NCBI GenBank assembly: GCA_030748435.1
Contig: JASMLZ010000070.1
Location: 1 to 61,176 of the forward strand
Length of the DNA stretch: 61,176 bases
Reading direction: 5' to 3'
From: Gammaproteobacteria bacterium
GTDB lineage: Bacteria; Pseudomonadota; Gammaproteobacteria; Pseudomonadales; Balneatricaceae
Shown here: one piece after another, positions 17,232 to 26,454 of the stretch
Numbering within the stretch: the first letter of the stretch is position 1
Layout: every line of letters starts with the position of its first letter
Notes under the pieces: model-generated
Seen by the model: only the letters and a program-made list of their open reading frames with translations
What the model was told of the DNA's origin: nothing
The model's database searches: none
Position numbers and translations under genes: made by a program

Positions 17232-19372
17232 ACAAACCACTGCCCCCTAATAAGCTTAACCAACGTCGCTGGCGCCCAAGTGCTCAGGCTATTGTGTTCT
17301 TGTTGATCCTGATAAGTATGCCATTACTGTCCTATCGTTTTCTGGCAGAAACTCGGGTATTTATGATAGAGGGTCAGTCGCAGGCGCAAGAGCAACTGGC
17401 TCAGGGAGTGGTTACCCTGTTTCAGGGGCGCGAGGACTTGTTGCAGGAATTACCTTATCTGGATAGCCAGCAGGTGGTGTTTAGTCATCCTTTAAGTGGT
17501 CAGGTAGAGGTCGACGGTTTTACCGGGGAGTGGCTGGATTTTCAGTTATTTGCCAATCACTTTGGTGGCGATGATGTTAAGGATGGCTATAGCCTGTTAT
17601 TAGGTGAATACAAGGAACGCATTTATGGTTTAGTCCGTATTCAGGACGATGTTACTATGTTGCGTCAGCGTGGCACTAAGCAGCTTGATCTTAGTGATCA
17701 TTTGCGTTTGTCCTTGCCCGATCGTAACGGTAATGAACGGCGCCTGATTATTGCGGCAACCAAGCCAGGCAATATGGAAGTTTGGTATGTCAGAGATGAC
17801 TGGGCCACACCTATGTACCGTACCCCCTCATCATCATTTATTATTCAGGCCGTTATGCGGCCCTTGGTTGACGGTTATCTGGTAGAGTTTGCTTTACCAC
17901 GCTATTTCCTTAATGAACGGCAAGAGTTTGGTTTGGCTGTAGCTGATGTTGATTCCGATGATGGCACCATGCGACACCTTAAAACGCTGGTGGATTCAGA
18001 TACCAATATCGAAAGCCACTATAACCTTTTGGCCATGCGCTCACCTGAAGCCAACAAGATATTAGCCAGTCTGGATCGCGCTAATTCGCAAATCATTATT
18101 TATGACAAGCAACTGCAAGTAAGGGCCAGTGTGGGGAAGCTGTCAACCGATGTTCCTGAGTTGACCGAAGCCAATGGTACCTTGGAGAAGATGCAGTATT
18201 GGCTCAATAGAGCGCTTGACTGGTTTGTCGCCATTCCCGCTTATTTAAGCACCTCGCAAGAGGCTAGTCAGGAGCAGGAATTGCTCAACAAGGCCTTGAA
18301 TAATGAGTTCGCCACTGGTCGTTGGCATCGTAATCCGGGCGAAGAGGTGCTGGGGGTGGCGGCGCCTATTACTGATCAGGAAGGGGGGCTGTTGGGGGTT
18401 GTTATGATTAAACAGTCAACTGCTCAGATTTTGAAGCTACAGCAGCAAGCCATGGAGAATATTACACTGTTGAGTTTCACCACCATGGTCGCCATATTGC
18501 TGGTGTTATTGGCCTTTTCCTGGCGGCAAGCATATCGGGTACAACGTTTGGGTCGGGAAGCCCAGCAAATTGTGGATCCCAGTGGTCGTTTGCGCACCAA
18601 TCAGCTGCAAAGTGATGTCCGTTCAACAGATCGTATAGGGGCTTTGGCGCGCAGCTTTTCTGATGTGGTGGAGCGTTTGCACGAACATCAACAGTTTATC
18701 GCGACCATGCCCAGAACTCTGCGCCATGAAATCAACAACCCATTAAATGCCACTATGACGTCACTAGAAAACCTGCAGCGCCATGGCGTTGCTGATGACC
18801 AGCAGCGTTATTTGGATATCGCCCAGAGAGGATTGGTGAAAATTGGGGCTATTGTAGAAAAGTTGGCTGATGCCGCTAATTTGGAAGAAGCTCTGCAAGA
18901 AGATGAGTTGGAGCCTTTAAACTTGGCTTATCTACTGGAAACTTATGTCAGCCATCAAGAGCGCTGCGTGAATACCGGCCAGGTTGATGTGGTATTTTCG
19001 TGTGAAGAGGTTCAGGTAGCGGTCGCAGGGGTGGATTATCGTATCGAACAATTGCTGGATAAGCTATTGGACAACGCTCGTGACTTTCGACTACCAAATA
19101 GCACCATCATCGTGCGTTTGTATCGCAAAGGTCTGTATTGTTATCTGGAAGTGGAAAATCAAGGGCCGCATATACCGGAAAGTATGCAAGGCAATCTGTT
19201 TAGTTCCATGGTTAGTGCCCGTCAGGGTGGTACTGGTCAGGCCCACTTTGGTTTGGGTTTGTATATTGTCCGCATGATTGCCTTGTATCATGAAGGAGAG
19301 GTGTCAGCACACAATCTAGTTAATCCGCAAAGTGTCATGTTTCGTGTGCGTTTGCCGGTGCTCTTGGTCTAG
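17228..19372 (+). CDS. Sensor histidine kinase of the 'dedicated sortase system' type
   Basis: The 714-residue membrane kinase starts with GTG overlapping the regulator stop. A first membrane segment lies at about residues 18-36 and a second at about 412-435. Between them is a roughly 370-residue outside domain that includes VEVDGFTGEWLDFQ, which looks like a carbohydrate-binding-module-9-type beta fold. After a HAMP-like linker comes the H-box LRHEINNPLNA with phospho-acceptor H500, then the N-box (LLDNARDF) and FGLGLYIVRMI (G-box). It would phosphorylate the regulator before it. The long extracytoplasmic domain fits the kinase family that accompanies marine dedicated sortases. Confidence 0.85.
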   Translation: MNKPLPPNKLNQRRWRPSAQAIVFLLILISMPLLSYRFLAETRVFMIEGQSQAQEQLAQGVVTLFQGREDLLQELPYLDSQQVVFSHPLSGQVEVDGFTGEWLDFQLFANHFGGDDVKDGYSLLLGEYKERIYGLVRIQDDVTMLRQRGTKQLDLSDHLRLSLPDRNGNERRLIIAATKPGNMEVWYVRDDWATPMYRTPSSSFIIQAVMRPLVDGYLVEFALPRYFLNERQEFGLAVADVDSDDGTMRHLKTLVDSDTNIESHYNLLAMRSPEANKILASLDRANSQIIIYDKQLQVRASVGKLSTDVPELTEANGTLEKMQYWLNRALDWFVAIPAYLSTSQEASQEQELLNKALNNEFATGRWHRNPGEEVLGVAAPITDQEGGLLGVVMIKQSTAQILKLQQQAMENITLLSFTTMVAILLVLLAFSWRQAYRVQRLGREAQQIVDPSGRLRTNQLQSDVRSTDRIGALARSFSDVVERLHEHQQFIATMPRTLRHEINNPLNATMTSLENLQRHGVADDQQRYLDIAQRGLVKIGAIVEKLADAANLEEALQEDELEPLNLAYLLETYVSHQERCVNTGQVDVVFSCEEVQVAVAGVDYRIEQLLDKLLDNARDFRLPNSTIIVRLYRKGLYCYLEVENQGPHIPESMQGNLFSSMVSARQGGTGQAHFGLGLYIVRMIALYHEGEVSAHNLVNPQSVMFRVRLPVLLV

Positions 19373-19387
19373 GGGCGGCAGAAAAGT

Positions 19388-19669
19388 ATGTGTCAACCAA
19401 GCAAACAACAATCTGGAGCGCACCCGCCAGTAGGTATCATGAGTCGGGTATTGATAGGTGTTATCAAGCTCTATAGCTTACTGATAAGCCCTTGGTTGGG
19501 GCCTAATTGTCGTTATATGCCGACCTGTTCAAGCTATGCTGTCGAAGCGATTAGCTTGCATGGGCCACTCAAAGGCAGTGCTATGTCAGTTTGGCGTATA
19601 GTGCGCTGCAATCCTTTCTCAAAAGGCGGTTATGATCCCGTGCCTGCTTCTGACAAGCGGCAAGATTAG
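19388..19669 (+). CDS. yidD: Membrane protein insertion efficiency factor YidD
   Basis: The core [28 protein letters not shown] and [14 protein letters not shown] is the YidD signature (C-R-Y-x-P-T-C-S-x-Y). It is a small peripheral inner-membrane protein helping YidC/Sec insertion. The open frame gives 93 residues from ATG 19388, but the family usually begins near [12 protein letters not shown], so the true start may be the ATG at 19439 (76 residues). It normally lies between rnpA and yidC at the replication origin; here it follows the histidine kinase by 15 bases, an unusual place. Confidence 0.9.
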   Translation: MCQPSKQQSGAHPPVGIMSRVLIGVIKLYSLLISPWLGPNCRYMPTCSSYAVEAISLHGPLKGSAMSVWRIVRCNPFSKGGYDPVPASDKRQD

Positions 19670-19708
19670 TCAGAGCTGGGCTTGAAGCTGTCTTATATTA
19701 ATTCCTAT

Positions 19709-20338
19709 TCAACTGCCAAAAGGGAAATCCTGTTCAGCTTGCCAGCCGCCCAGTTCGCGCCAGCGATTGACAATATAACAAAACAACTCAGCGGTTTTTT
19801 CCGCGTCATAAAGGGCACTGTGTGCTTCTCGGTTGTTAAACGGGATGGCTGCTGCCTGACATGCTTTAGCCAGCACTGTTTGGCCAAATGCCAGACCGGC
19901 CAGGGTGGCTGTATCAAATGTAGAAAAGGGGTGGAACGGGTTGCGTTTGTGTTGCGTACGCTGTACCACGGCATTAACAAAGCCGATATCAAAGGCTGCA
20001 TTATGGCCCACTAAAATAGCCCGTTTGCAGCCACTTGATTTAACGGCCTTGCGGATAGGCTTAAAGAACTTGTCCAGGGCCTCTTTTTCGTTCACCGCCT
20101 CACGTTCTGGATCAAAGGGATCAATGCCTGTAAATTCAAGCGCAGCGGCTTCCAGATTAGCGCCTTCAAACGGCTGTACATTAGCTTGCACTGAGTCACG
20201 TATATACAGTAGTCCGTCACTGTCCATATCAATAATAACGGCAGCCATTTCCAACAAAGCATCGGTAGCATGGTTAAAGCCAGCCGTTTCAACGTCAACT
20301 ATGACTGGAAGGTAGCCGCGAAAGCGTTCAGATATCAT
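19709..20338 (-). CDS. rnt: Ribonuclease T
   Basis: The 209-residue DEDD 3'-5' exonuclease shows D15 and E17 in [11 protein letters not shown], the second acidic motif [13 protein letters not shown] and the [14 protein letters not shown] motif with its catalytic His and Asp. The [16 protein letters not shown] segment is typical of RNase T. It trims the CCA end of tRNA and matures 5S and 23S rRNA. It follows pyrC by 12 bases on the same strand, the same pairing known in Pseudomonas. Confidence 0.96.
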   Translation of the reverse strand: MISERFRGYLPVIVDVETAGFNHATDALLEMAAVIIDMDSDGLLYIRDSVQANVQPFEGANLEAAALEFTGIDPFDPEREAVNEKEALDKFFKPIRKAVKSSGCKRAILVGHNAAFDIGFVNAVVQRTQHKRNPFHPFSTFDTATLAGLAFGQTVLAKACQAAAIPFNNREAHSALYDAEKTAELFCYIVNRWRELGGWQAEQDFPFGS

Positions 20339-20350
20339 ACTAAATAATCC

Positions 20351-21382
20351 TTAGTCTTGTAGTTTCCAGTGTAGTGTCTCACCTGCACCAAGAGGAATAA
20401 TGGTGTCGCCAGCATAGTTTAGACTGGTGGGAACCTGCCAATCTTGTCTAATTAGGGTAATGGTTTTACTGTTTACCGGCAGGCGATAAAATTTTGGCCC
20501 ATTGCGGCTGGCAAAGGCTTCCAGCTTGTCCAATATACCCAGCTGTTCAAAGGTTTGGGCATAAAGTTCAATGGCTACCGGGGCGGAATAGCAACCAGCG
20601 CAACCACAGGCGCTTTCTTTGGCACCTTGAGCATGGGGGGCAGAGTCAGTACCCAGAAAAAAGCTGTCGTCACCACTCACTACAGCATCTTGCAAAGCTT
20701 GCTGATGGGTATTGCGCTTGAGTACCGGCAAGCAGTAAAGATGTGGCTTGATACCGCCAACCAGCATATGATTGCGATTATACATTAAGTGTTGCGGGGT
20801 GATAGTTGCGCCGATATTGGCATTGCTTTGTTGTACAAATTCCACGGCTTCTTTGGTGGTAATATGCTCAACCACCAGGCGTAATTTAGGAAAGTGCGAT
20901 ACCAATGGTGCCAACTGGGTGTCGATAAAGACTTTTTCACGATCAAAAATGTCCACATCAGTATGGGTTGTTTCGCCATGTACTAACAGCGGCAAGCCTA
21001 GCTCTTCCATGGTGGCAATGGCTTTATAGGCTTTATTTATAGCTGTTACACCAGCAGTAGAATTAGTTGTAGCACCGGCAGGATAAAGTTTCACACCACT
21101 GACTATGCCTGAGTCATGGGCATTGCGTATATCCGTGGCTGTGGTGTTATCGGTTAGATAGAGGGTCATTAAGGCTTCCAGACCGCTGCCTTGGGCGTCT
21201 ATCCGGGATTTGTAATCCATGGCCATGGTGGTATTGGTGATTGGCGGTGTGAGGTTAGGCATAATAATGGCGCGACCAAATTGACGTGCGGAGTCTTTTG
21301 TTGTGCGACCTAATACCGCACCATCACGCAGATGCAGGTGCCAGTCGTCTGGTTGAATCAGGGTAAGGGTTTGTGCCGTCAT
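20351..21382 (-). CDS. pyrC: Dihydroorotase, PyrC type
   Basis: The 343 residues match the short class II dihydroorotase. The metal-binding DDWHLHLRDG lies near the N-terminus, with LLVHGE, LVVEHITT and FFLGTDSAPH giving the remaining zinc ligands and catalytic Asp. It closes carbamoyl-aspartate to dihydroorotate in pyrimidine synthesis in the cytoplasm. It is first in the pyrC-rnt pair and is divergent from argG, so arginine and pyrimidine synthesis, both using carbamoyl phosphate, start from one 226-base intergenic region. Confidence 0.97.
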   Translation of the reverse strand: MTAQTLTLIQPDDWHLHLRDGAVLGRTTKDSARQFGRAIIMPNLTPPITNTTMAMDYKSRIDAQGSGLEALMTLYLTDNTTATDIRNAHDSGIVSGVKLYPAGATTNSTAGVTAINKAYKAIATMEELGLPLLVHGETTHTDVDIFDREKVFIDTQLAPLVSHFPKLRLVVEHITTKEAVEFVQQSNANIGATITPQHLMYNRNHMLVGGIKPHLYCLPVLKRNTHQQALQDAVVSGDDSFFLGTDSAPHAQGAKESACGCAGCYSAPVAIELYAQTFEQLGILDKLEAFASRNGPKFYRLPVNSKTITLIRQDWQVPTSLNYAGDTIIPLGAGETLHWKLQD

Positions 21383-21608
21383 ATGAGGTCCGTATGCCAG
21401 ACTTTGTGTAATTACAAAGAGTCGATTGATAAGGTCGCTTATTTTACCAGCAAAAGTAGACGTTTGTCTTATGCATAAATGGTGCTTTAATAGGGATTAT
21501 TAGTTTATGTGCCATTACTTATTGAGCTTAAAAAGAGTATAATTCCGGCCTTGATTTTTTGCATTCAGCTAGTCTGTGTGCTGTAAACATGTCATTAGGA
21601 TGGAGCTC

Positions 21609-22829
21609 ATGTCAGACATTAACAAAGTCGTATTGGCCTACTCAGGCGGTTTGGATACTTCTGTAATCGTCAAATGGTTGCAGGAAACTTATAACTGTGA
21701 GGTGGTTACCTTTACTGCTGATCTGGGTCAGGGTGAGGAAGTAGAGCCGGCACGAGCCAAAGCTGAAGCTTTGGGAGTTAAAGAAATCTATATCGAAGAT
21801 TTGCGTGAAGAATTTGTGCGTGACTTTGTGTTCCCTATGTTTCGAGCCAATGCAGTATATGAAGGTGAGTATCTGTTAGGTACTTCCATTGCTCGTCCTC
21901 TGATTGCCAAGCGCTTGATCGAAATTGCTAATGAGACTGGCGCCGATGCTATTTCTCACGGGGCTACGGGTAAGGGCAATGATCAGGTACGTTTTGAGTT
22001 AGGTGCCTATGCTCTTAAGCCCGGTGTGCAGGTCATTGCACCATGGCGAGAATGGGACTTGACCTCACGTGAAAGTCTAATGAATTACTGTGCCAAGCAC
22101 GGTATTGCCGTAGACTTCAAAAAGAAGAAAAGTTCACCATATTCTATGGATGCTAATCTTCTGCATATTTCTTATGAAAGCGGCATACTCGAAGATCCTT
22201 GGGCTGAAGCTGAAGAAGATATGTGGCGCTGGAGTGTGTCTCCAGAAGCTGCACCAGATCAGCCAACGTATCTTGAACTGACTTATGAAAAGGGTGATAT
22301 TGTTGCTATTGATGGCGTTGCCATGAGTCCGGCTACGGTGCTGGAGACCTTGAATAGAATAGGTGGTAACAATGGTATTGGCCGTTTGGATATTGTGGAA
22401 AACCGCTATGTAGGTATGAAGTCTCGTGGCTGTTATGAGACTCCGGGTGGTACCATTATGTTACGTGCCCATCGTGCCATTGAGTCTATTACTTTAGATC
22501 GTGAGGCTGCACACTTAAAAGATGAAATCATGCCACGCTATGCCAAGGTTGTGTACAACGGTTATTGGTGGTCCGAAGAACGGCAAATGATGCAGGCTTT
22601 AATTGATCGCTCGCAGGAATATGTGAATGGCCTTGTGCGATTAAAACTGTACAAAGGCAATGTCGACGTTGTTGGTCGCAAATCTGCTGATAGCCTGTTT
22701 GATGAAGCTATGGCTACTATGGAAGATGATGCTGGAGCCTATGATCAACAGGACGCTGCTGGTTTTATCAAACTCAATGCGTTACGCATGCGTATAGAGG
22801 CTAGCAAGGGGCGTGATCTGCTCAAGTAG
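21609..22829 (+). CDS. argG: Argininosuccinate synthase
   Basis: From the ATG at 21609 the protein has 406 residues, the normal length. The N-type ATP pyrophosphatase loop [13 protein letters not shown] follows the start, then [19 protein letters not shown] and [13 protein letters not shown]. It joins citrulline and aspartate in arginine synthesis. The open frame begins 11 codons earlier, but AGGATGGAG before 21609 and family starts favour this ATG. A TATAAT lies at 21538-21543. The gene is closed by a strong terminator. Confidence 0.98.
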   Translation: MSDINKVVLAYSGGLDTSVIVKWLQETYNCEVVTFTADLGQGEEVEPARAKAEALGVKEIYIEDLREEFVRDFVFPMFRANAVYEGEYLLGTSIARPLIAKRLIEIANETGADAISHGATGKGNDQVRFELGAYALKPGVQVIAPWREWDLTSRESLMNYCAKHGIAVDFKKKKSSPYSMDANLLHISYESGILEDPWAEAEEDMWRWSVSPEAAPDQPTYLELTYEKGDIVAIDGVAMSPATVLETLNRIGGNNGIGRLDIVENRYVGMKSRGCYETPGGTIMLRAHRAIESITLDREAAHLKDEIMPRYAKVVYNGYWWSEERQMMQALIDRSQEYVNGLVRLKLYKGNVDVVGRKSADSLFDEAMATMEDDAGAYDQQDAAGFIKLNALRMRIEASKGRDLLK

Positions 22830-22844
22830 TAAGTTACCCTGACT

Positions 22845-22881
22845 GAAAAAAGAGGCTCGTGTTTACACGGGTCTTTTTTTT
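22845..22881 (+). terminator. Rho-independent terminator of argG
   Basis: GAGGCTCGTGT (22852-22862, with G-U pairs) folds on ACACGGGTCTT, giving a stem of about 9-11 bp followed by eight T residues. Confidence 0.85.
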
Positions 22882-23199
22882 GTTGCTAACAACGGCCAGA
22901 AATATTGGTAATAAAAAATAGTCTGGAGTTTAGCCTATATATCAGCACAAAACTGTATCGGGTTTTTGTATTCACCCACTGGATGAATAGAACAACTCGC
23001 CATGCTAATGATATGTCAATGTTTTACGCAAGATATAAGCGATCAACTGAGGTTTTTAGGGTTAAGCAGCAATATTTCTATTCCCTTGTCGGTTATGTCA
23101 CTGAAATAGTGGTAATTTCCATTGTTTCTCCACTTTTGGTGCATTGTTTATCCATCATATGGCTCTTTAATAGTCAGTAAGAGTGAAAAGGAGCCACTT
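22882..23199 (+). other. Intergenic stretch with no recognisable gene
   Basis: The stretch is AT-rich. An open frame at 22905-23180 shows no recognisable motif and no good ribosome site, so I do not call it. The 3' end presumably carries the promoter of the small gene at 23200. Confidence 0.5.
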
Positions 23200-23388
23200 A
23201 TGCAATGTTTTATCCCATTTTCTGAAGAGTTGGTTGAGCAACACCCCGAGCTTATGGAAGCAGGGCTAGTTCCTTATCGTGAAGAATTTATGGATTATGC
23301 GATGCAGTTTGAGGTACTAACCCCGACAGAAGCCGCCAATATGGACAGTACTGGCTTTAGCGGCAAAGAAAAATTAAAAGTTTTGTGA
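23200..23388 (+). CDS. Small conserved-looking protein of unknown function (62 aa)
   Basis: ATG 23200 is preceded by AAAAGGAGCC with ideal spacing. The 62-residue product starts MQCFIPFSEELVEQHPELM and contains VPYREEFMDYAMQFEVLTP; it is acidic and has no signal or membrane segment. It reminds me of short uncharacterised proteins of Pseudomonas that open with IPFxxELxExxPELxE and VPYRxE, but I cannot name a family. The open frame extends further upstream without support. An AAAAGTT/AACTTTT inverted repeat with a T8 run in its loop spans the stop codon. Confidence 0.65.
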   Translation: MQCFIPFSEELVEQHPELMEAGLVPYREEFMDYAMQFEVLTPTEAANMDSTGFSGKEKLKVL

Positions 23389-23518
23389 TTCTTTTTTTTG
23401 AACTTTTAGGCGTTACATAGCTCCAATATACATATCAGCGCCATAGCATGCCCTATACAAGTTAACCGCTTCCCCTTCGAGTTAACCTGTAAAGGGCATT
23501 TTTTTTGCCTTTAATTGG

Positions 23519-23695
23519 CAGCATGTTTGCTTTATGTACTTTAGAGAGACCTTTGCACGATAGTTATTTTGTCCTGTGACGGCGTTAAAAACGTCCTCAA
23601 TCGGTCATTTAGCATATATAAACTCCCTCTTTGCGTGCGTTTTTGCCTTGTCACATAACAAAATACCGGCTCGTGTAAAGCCCTCCTTAAGTGAG
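23519..23695 (+). repeat. Dispersed intergenic repeat, copy 2
   Basis: From GCATGTTT through AGAGAGACCTTTGCACGA, TAGTTATTTTGTCCTGTGAC, GGCGTTAAAAACG and GCATATATAAACTCCC to GCTCGTG it follows copy 1 at 7218-7390 on the same strand. Its right side directly abuts the stop codon of the patatin gene on the other strand. The 308-base gap 23389-23696 holds otherwise only the inverted repeat after the small gene, two GTTAACC words 13 bases apart and an AAAGGGCA/TGCCTTT hairpin near 23495. I see no gene in it. Confidence 0.65.
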
Positions 23696-23696
23696 C

Positions 23697-24563
23697 TTAC
23701 GAAGCAGGCTCTCTAATCTGCAGAGCCTGCAACGTCGCCAAACGACCAAGTTCAATCATATGCTTGGCGCGGTGAAATTCCTGTGAGCCGCATGAACTGC
23801 TGTCGATATTGATTTCCACATCTGGCTCATAACCAGCTGTTTTATATTTTGCTAAGGTGGCTTGCATGGTTTCAAAACAACGATCCAGCATATCTACCTT
23901 ATTCCATTGCATATGGTTACTAGCCCAAGCTTGATCTGTAGAGGCCTCGGGTATAAACCATTCTCCACTGCCACCTTCTCGATTAAGGTCAGGGCGTTGC
24001 ACACTGCGACGATGATGCAACTGGGCATTGAGGTTAACAGCTACGATCATATCGGCCTGATCGGCTACCGTTGGACTAATAGGCACCGGGTTTAGCAAAC
24101 CTCCATCCACCAAAAAACGGTGTTCTTTGCGGACTGGCATAATCAACCCAGGCACGGCAACACTGGCACGAATAGCATCCATTAACAGACCACTTTGGAA
24201 CCAGACTTCTTGTCGCTTCACCAAATCTGTAGCCACTGCCGTATAGCGAATAGGCAGTTGCTCTATACATACATCACCAACCATTTCCTGCAGCTTGGAA
24301 AAGACTCTTTCGCCACGGATAATGCCCATCGACAAAAACGACATATCTACCAGACGTAACACATCAAAACGTGACAAGCTGGTGATCCAGGTGGTGAACA
24401 AATCCAGTTTTCCCGCAGCATACATGCCACCGACGGCAGCCCCCATGGAGCACCCGGAAATACTGACAATATCAAAGCCCTGCTCCTGCAACACCTGGAT
24501 AACGCCAATATGCGCATTGCCTCTGGCACCGCCACTACCTAATACCAGTGCTACTGTCGGCAT
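23697..24563 (-). CDS. Patatin-like phospholipase (RssA-like)
   Basis: The 288-residue protein shows the patatin oxyanion loop GSGGARGNAHIGV at the N-terminus, the nucleophile elbow G-C-S-M-G and the DGGLLNPVP aspartate motif, so Ser/Asp catalysis is intact. Members hydrolyse acyl esters of phospholipids; the closest named relative I recognise is RssA. It lacks a signal peptide. It follows the alpha/beta hydrolase by only 2 bases at the end of the gpsA series, in a lipid-related setting. Confidence 0.88.
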   Translation of the reverse strand: MPTVALVLGSGGARGNAHIGVIQVLQEQGFDIVSISGCSMGAAVGGMYAAGKLDLFTTWITSLSRFDVLRLVDMSFLSMGIIRGERVFSKLQEMVGDVCIEQLPIRYTAVATDLVKRQEVWFQSGLLMDAIRASVAVPGLIMPVRKEHRFLVDGGLLNPVPISPTVADQADMIVAVNLNAQLHHRRSVQRPDLNREGGSGEWFIPEASTDQAWASNHMQWNKVDMLDRCFETMQATLAKYKTAGYEPDVEINIDSSSCGSQEFHRAKHMIELGRLATLQALQIREPAS

Positions 24564-24565
24564 AT

Positions 24566-25480
24566 CTATTGTTCCTTATCGACTGCATTAACAACCAGAT
24601 CCATTAACGCTTGAACACAACCCGGTATCTGATTTTCCATATGTAAATGATGACCCCCAGACAAAGGCAATCTGCGCAACTGGGTGACCACTTGCGCCCT
24701 CACTGTCAGTTGTTCATCCGTCTGCAAATGATCCCCGACTACCAGTGTTACGGGACATTGCAGTGCAGTTAGTATAGCCTGTACCTGATCTTCACTAAAG
24801 CGCACTGGTGAAGGCAAGGTCGCCCGCCGATCAGAACGCCAGGTAAAACCACCCTCACATGGCATGATAGCTCTATCCACCAACAAACTTGCCGCGGCTT
24901 TATGCAGGCTTATCTTGGCTCCCAAACGAGCCATTAGCGCCTCTTCAACAGACGCAAACACTTTGGCCGTACGCTGTTGCTGCTGACGCTGACGGCTTAC
25001 CGCTTTATGCAGTTGACGCGATGTATCCATAACCGCAGTGGAGATTGGTCCCAAGGCTTCTATGGCGCAAATAGCCTGTACCCTGTCAGGCAGGATGCTG
25101 GCCACCAACGGCGCCACACAAGCCCCCATGGAATGGCCCAATAAGACCACCTTGTCCAAGCTTTTGGCAGTAATAAACTGCGCCACATCAATGGCATAAT
25201 CCCAGATGGTATAAAAACAGCCTGGTGGCCGATGGAAACTGTGACCATGACCGGCAAAGTCCAAGGCATAAACATCTATGCCTATGGCTACTTCTTGCTG
25301 TAATAAAAATTCCAGCATGGGGGTGAAACTGGCACTGTTATCCAACCAGCCATGCAAGGCAATAACATTAATGTCATTGATGTCATTGGCCTCAGAGCCT
25401 AAACCACAGTATTGGTAACTCAACTCACCCTGAGCTAGAGTCTGGGTAAGGTATTTTTGCCAAACGGGCCTAGTTAACAT
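24566..25480 (-). CDS. Alpha/beta hydrolase
   Basis: The 304-residue protein from ATG 25480 has ALHGWLDNSASF (oxyanion HG), LDFAGHGHS and the nucleophile elbow GHSMGA. An aspartate lies in VVGDHLQTDEQL and the catalytic histidine is in GGHHLHME, so the triad is complete. The start inside the sixA end (11-base overlap) is preferred because the upstream extension has no family resemblance. The substrate is unknown; its place between sixA and a patatin suggests ester or lipid hydrolysis. Confidence 0.85.
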   Translation of the reverse strand: MLTRPVWQKYLTQTLAQGELSYQYCGLGSEANDINDINVIALHGWLDNSASFTPMLEFLLQQEVAIGIDVYALDFAGHGHSFHRPPGCFYTIWDYAIDVAQFITAKSLDKVVLLGHSMGACVAPLVASILPDRVQAICAIEALGPISTAVMDTSRQLHKAVSRQRQQQQRTAKVFASVEEALMARLGAKISLHKAAASLLVDRAIMPCEGGFTWRSDRRATLPSPVRFSEDQVQAILTALQCPVTLVVGDHLQTDEQLTVRAQVVTQLRRLPLSGGHHLHMENQIPGCVQALMDLVVNAVDKEQ

Positions 25481-25934
25481 GTACAAGATTCTCCAACTGC
25501 ATACACTGACGGGCAAACACAGGCCCGGAAAGCAGCGCTACTGAGGCAGGCATCATGGGTTCTCCAGCCATAATGTCACCGTGACAGAAGTGACCAATTA
25601 AACAGCTAATCAATGGCTGATGGGTCACTATTACCGTATCCACCTGAGGCTGAGTCAGCAATAGTTCCTGCACGGCATCACAGTGACTATCTGGCGTCAG
25701 TAGCGAGCTATTGGTTTGTGGCCAGTTGGTGCCCAAATATTGCTGCAATAACTGGCTGGTTTGCTGCGTCCGTAGATAAGGGCTGGCCAGCAGTTGCGCA
25801 AAGCCCTGCCAATCAATAACTGAGCCTATAGCCTGTTGCTGTACTTGCTGCACTCCATGTTTTGACAAGGGCCTGTCACTATCAACGGGGGCCTGCCAAC
25901 TGGCTTCACCATGACGCATAAGTATAAGCCGCAT
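25470..25934 (-). CDS. sixA: Phosphohistidine phosphatase SixA
   Basis: This 154-residue histidine phosphatase begins MRLILMRHGEAS; the His of RHG is the phospho-acceptor. RPLSKHG, the second arginine in SPYLRTQQT and the late histidine in VIVTHQPLIS complete the site. In E. coli SixA removes phosphate from the nitrogen phosphotransferase system; here the size and RHG context agree. It lies between the DUF4389 gene and the alpha/beta hydrolase in a minus-strand series. Confidence 0.88.
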   Translation of the reverse strand: MRLILMRHGEASWQAPVDSDRPLSKHGVQQVQQQAIGSVIDWQGFAQLLASPYLRTQQTSQLLQQYLGTNWPQTNSSLLTPDSHCDAVQELLLTQPQVDTVIVTHQPLISCLIGHFCHGDIMAGEPMMPASVALLSGPVFARQCMQLENLVHVN

Positions 25935-26048
25935 AGCTAACTCTCAGAGATCCTGATAACAGACAAAATGACCAACCGGACGGCCCTAAAATTCTTGTCT
26001 AAAACCATGCTTTACCTATTGGCCGGCATACCGCTTGCTCTATATCAA

Positions 26049-26354
26049 CTAATCCTGTGACGGATGGTCTTCAGGCCTATCTTCAGCCATTGGCCAATCA
26101 AAAAATGGAAACGGCTTTTGTTCGGTTTGATAGCTAAGAAACTGGTAGGTTTGCAAGATAAATTTGGCCAAGCTACTACTAAAAGCATAGAGTTCAGCCT
26201 GCAAACTACCACTCAAGAGGCGGTACACAAACTGGACCAGAACCAGCAAAGTCATGATCGAGATAGCAATTTCAGCCAACACTAGAAACAACAGCATAAA
26301 TGCCAAACGCAGCCAGAATGCCTCGGAGGTGAGATTATTTATTAATGCTTGCAT
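26049..26354 (-). CDS. DUF4389 inner-membrane protein
   Basis: From ATG 26354 the product has 101 residues starting MQALINNLTSEAFWLRLAFM. Two hydrophobic stretches (about 14-42) include LLFLVLAEIAISIMTLLVLVQF, followed by an amphipathic part and an acidic tail ending DRPEDHPSQD. The pattern and its place next to gpsA match the DUF4389 family of Pseudomonas. The open frame begins 17 codons earlier, but AGGAA nine bases before 26354 and family starts favour the shorter form. Its function is unknown. Confidence 0.75.
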   Translation of the reverse strand: MQALINNLTSEAFWLRLAFMLLFLVLAEIAISIMTLLVLVQFVYRLLSGSLQAELYAFSSSLAKFILQTYQFLSYQTEQKPFPFFDWPMAEDRPEDHPSQD

Positions 26355-26454
26355 ACCATCAATTCCTGTTTGATAAGCCCTTTTAAGGCAGGGGTTAAAC
26401 CCCACTGTTTTTTACGCTTGCCAGTGCAGTGGTGCAATCTAATAAGCTATAACC

